A DNA stretch of 5,677 bases from Novosphingopyxis sp042090735 (GTDB lineage Bacteria; Pseudomonadota; Alphaproteobacteria; Sphingomonadales; Sphingomonadaceae). Positions 5,394-5,677 of the stretch are shown here, in pieces (position 1 is the first letter of the stretch; each line of letters starts with the position of its first letter). Location of the stretch: assembly GCA_042090735.1 (NCBI GenBank), contig JBELIU010000191.1, forward strand, positions 1 through 5,677, read 5' to 3'. The position numbers and the translations under genes are program-made. The notes beneath the pieces were generated by a model that had not been told where the DNA came from, did no database searches, and worked only from the letters and a program-made list of their open reading frames with translations.

Positions 5394-5677
5394 ATGCACC
5401 GAATGGGCGAGGGCAGGACCACCGGTCCGTCGGTAAGGTTCGACGGCGTCACGAAAAACTATGGTGCCGTCTCGGCCGTCGACAGGGTGTCGCTGGCAAT
5501 CGAGGCAGGCAGCTTCGTTGCGCTCGTCGGCCAGTCGGGATCGGGCAAGTCGACGCTGCTGAAGACCGTAAACCGGCTGGTCGATCCCACCAGCGGCAGG
5601 GTGCTTGTCGCGGATGAGCCGGTTGCGGCGCGCGAACCCTATGAACTGCGCCGCTCGACCGGGTACGTCTTTCAGAA
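5394..5677 (+). CDS. ABC transporter ATP-binding protein, OpuCA/ProV-like osmoprotectant type (partial, 5' end)
   Basis: The frame runs off the right edge after 94 codons. It encodes the start of an ABC ATPase, the cytoplasmic subunit that hydrolyses ATP to drive import. Visible parts, numbered from the ATG at 5394, are: beta-strand VRFDGVTKNYG with A-loop Tyr23, Walker A GQSGSGKST (46-54), and TGYVFQ ending at the Q-loop glutamine (94). The segment STLLKTVNRLVDPTSG after Walker A and ELRRSTGYVFQ before the Q-loop resemble glycine betaine/choline/carnitine importer ATPases (OpuCA, OsmV/YehX, ProV), hence the proposed substrate class. The signature motif, Walker B and any CBS domains lie outside the window, so the substrate is uncertain. 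The start is unclear: ATGs at 5346, 5394 and 5403 are in frame, and none has a Shine-Dalgarno sequence. Family alignment (the domain starts at VRF) favours 5394 or 5403. Permease and binding-protein genes would be expected downstream. Confidence 0.8.
   Translation, partial: MHRMGEGRTTGPSVRFDGVTKNYGAVSAVDRVSLAIEAGSFVALVGQSGSGKSTLLKTVNRLVDPTSGRVLVADEPVAAREPYELRRSTGYVFQ

Noticed and set aside
4562..5617. 351-codon plus-strand open frame antisense to the SDR and running into the ABC ATPase
   Set aside because: It overlaps the well-supported SDR gene and is in a different frame from the Walker A-containing ATPase. The translation shows no family motif.

Overview
The window looks like ordinary chromosomal DNA from a high-GC alphaproteobacterium, most likely a member of the Sphingomonadales (Sphingomonas/Erythrobacter-like). 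This placement is an inference from the G+C-rich codon use, the suf gene order and the style of the proteins; no rRNA or other taxonomic marker is present.

Region by region: (1) Bases 1-1046, plus strand, hold the 3' end of a suf iron-sulfur cluster assembly operon. They carry the last codons of a probable cysteine desulfurase (sufS), then a MIP18/DUF59-domain SufT-type protein with a long N-terminal extension, then an A-type Fe-S carrier (SufA/HesB/IscA family). A perfect inverted repeat lies between the last two. (2) Bases 1063-3453, minus strand and convergent with the suf genes, encode a 796-residue protein. In order it has a lipoprotein signal peptide, a proline-rich tether, a subtilisin-type (S8) protease domain with a complete catalytic triad, and a C-terminal outer-membrane beta-barrel-like region ending in Phe. 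This is the architecture of the NalP/SphB1 lipidated autotransporter proteases. (3) A 126-bp divergent gap with short operator-like repeats leads into dapD (3580-4422, plus), the succinyltransferase of the lysine/diaminopimelate pathway. (4) A classical short-chain dehydrogenase/reductase (4448-5257, minus) converges on dapD. (5) A 136-bp divergent gap, with a candidate promoter and an overlapping palindrome for the SDR, precedes the start of an ABC-transporter ATPase (5394 to the window edge, plus) of the OpuCA/ProV-like osmoprotectant type, which is cut off after the Q-loop.

The suf genes form one functional unit: sulfur mobilisation, an accessory maturation factor and a cluster carrier. 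The protease, dapD, SDR and ABC genes look like independent transcription units placed convergently or divergently. I saw no mobile element, CRISPR array, tRNA or rRNA, and no gene-free stretch longer than about 140 bases.

I do not find a clear undescribed multi-gene system. The most interesting element is the surface-tethered subtilisin autotransporter. The remaining observations are small inverted or direct repeats in intergenic regions that may be regulatory but could be chance.
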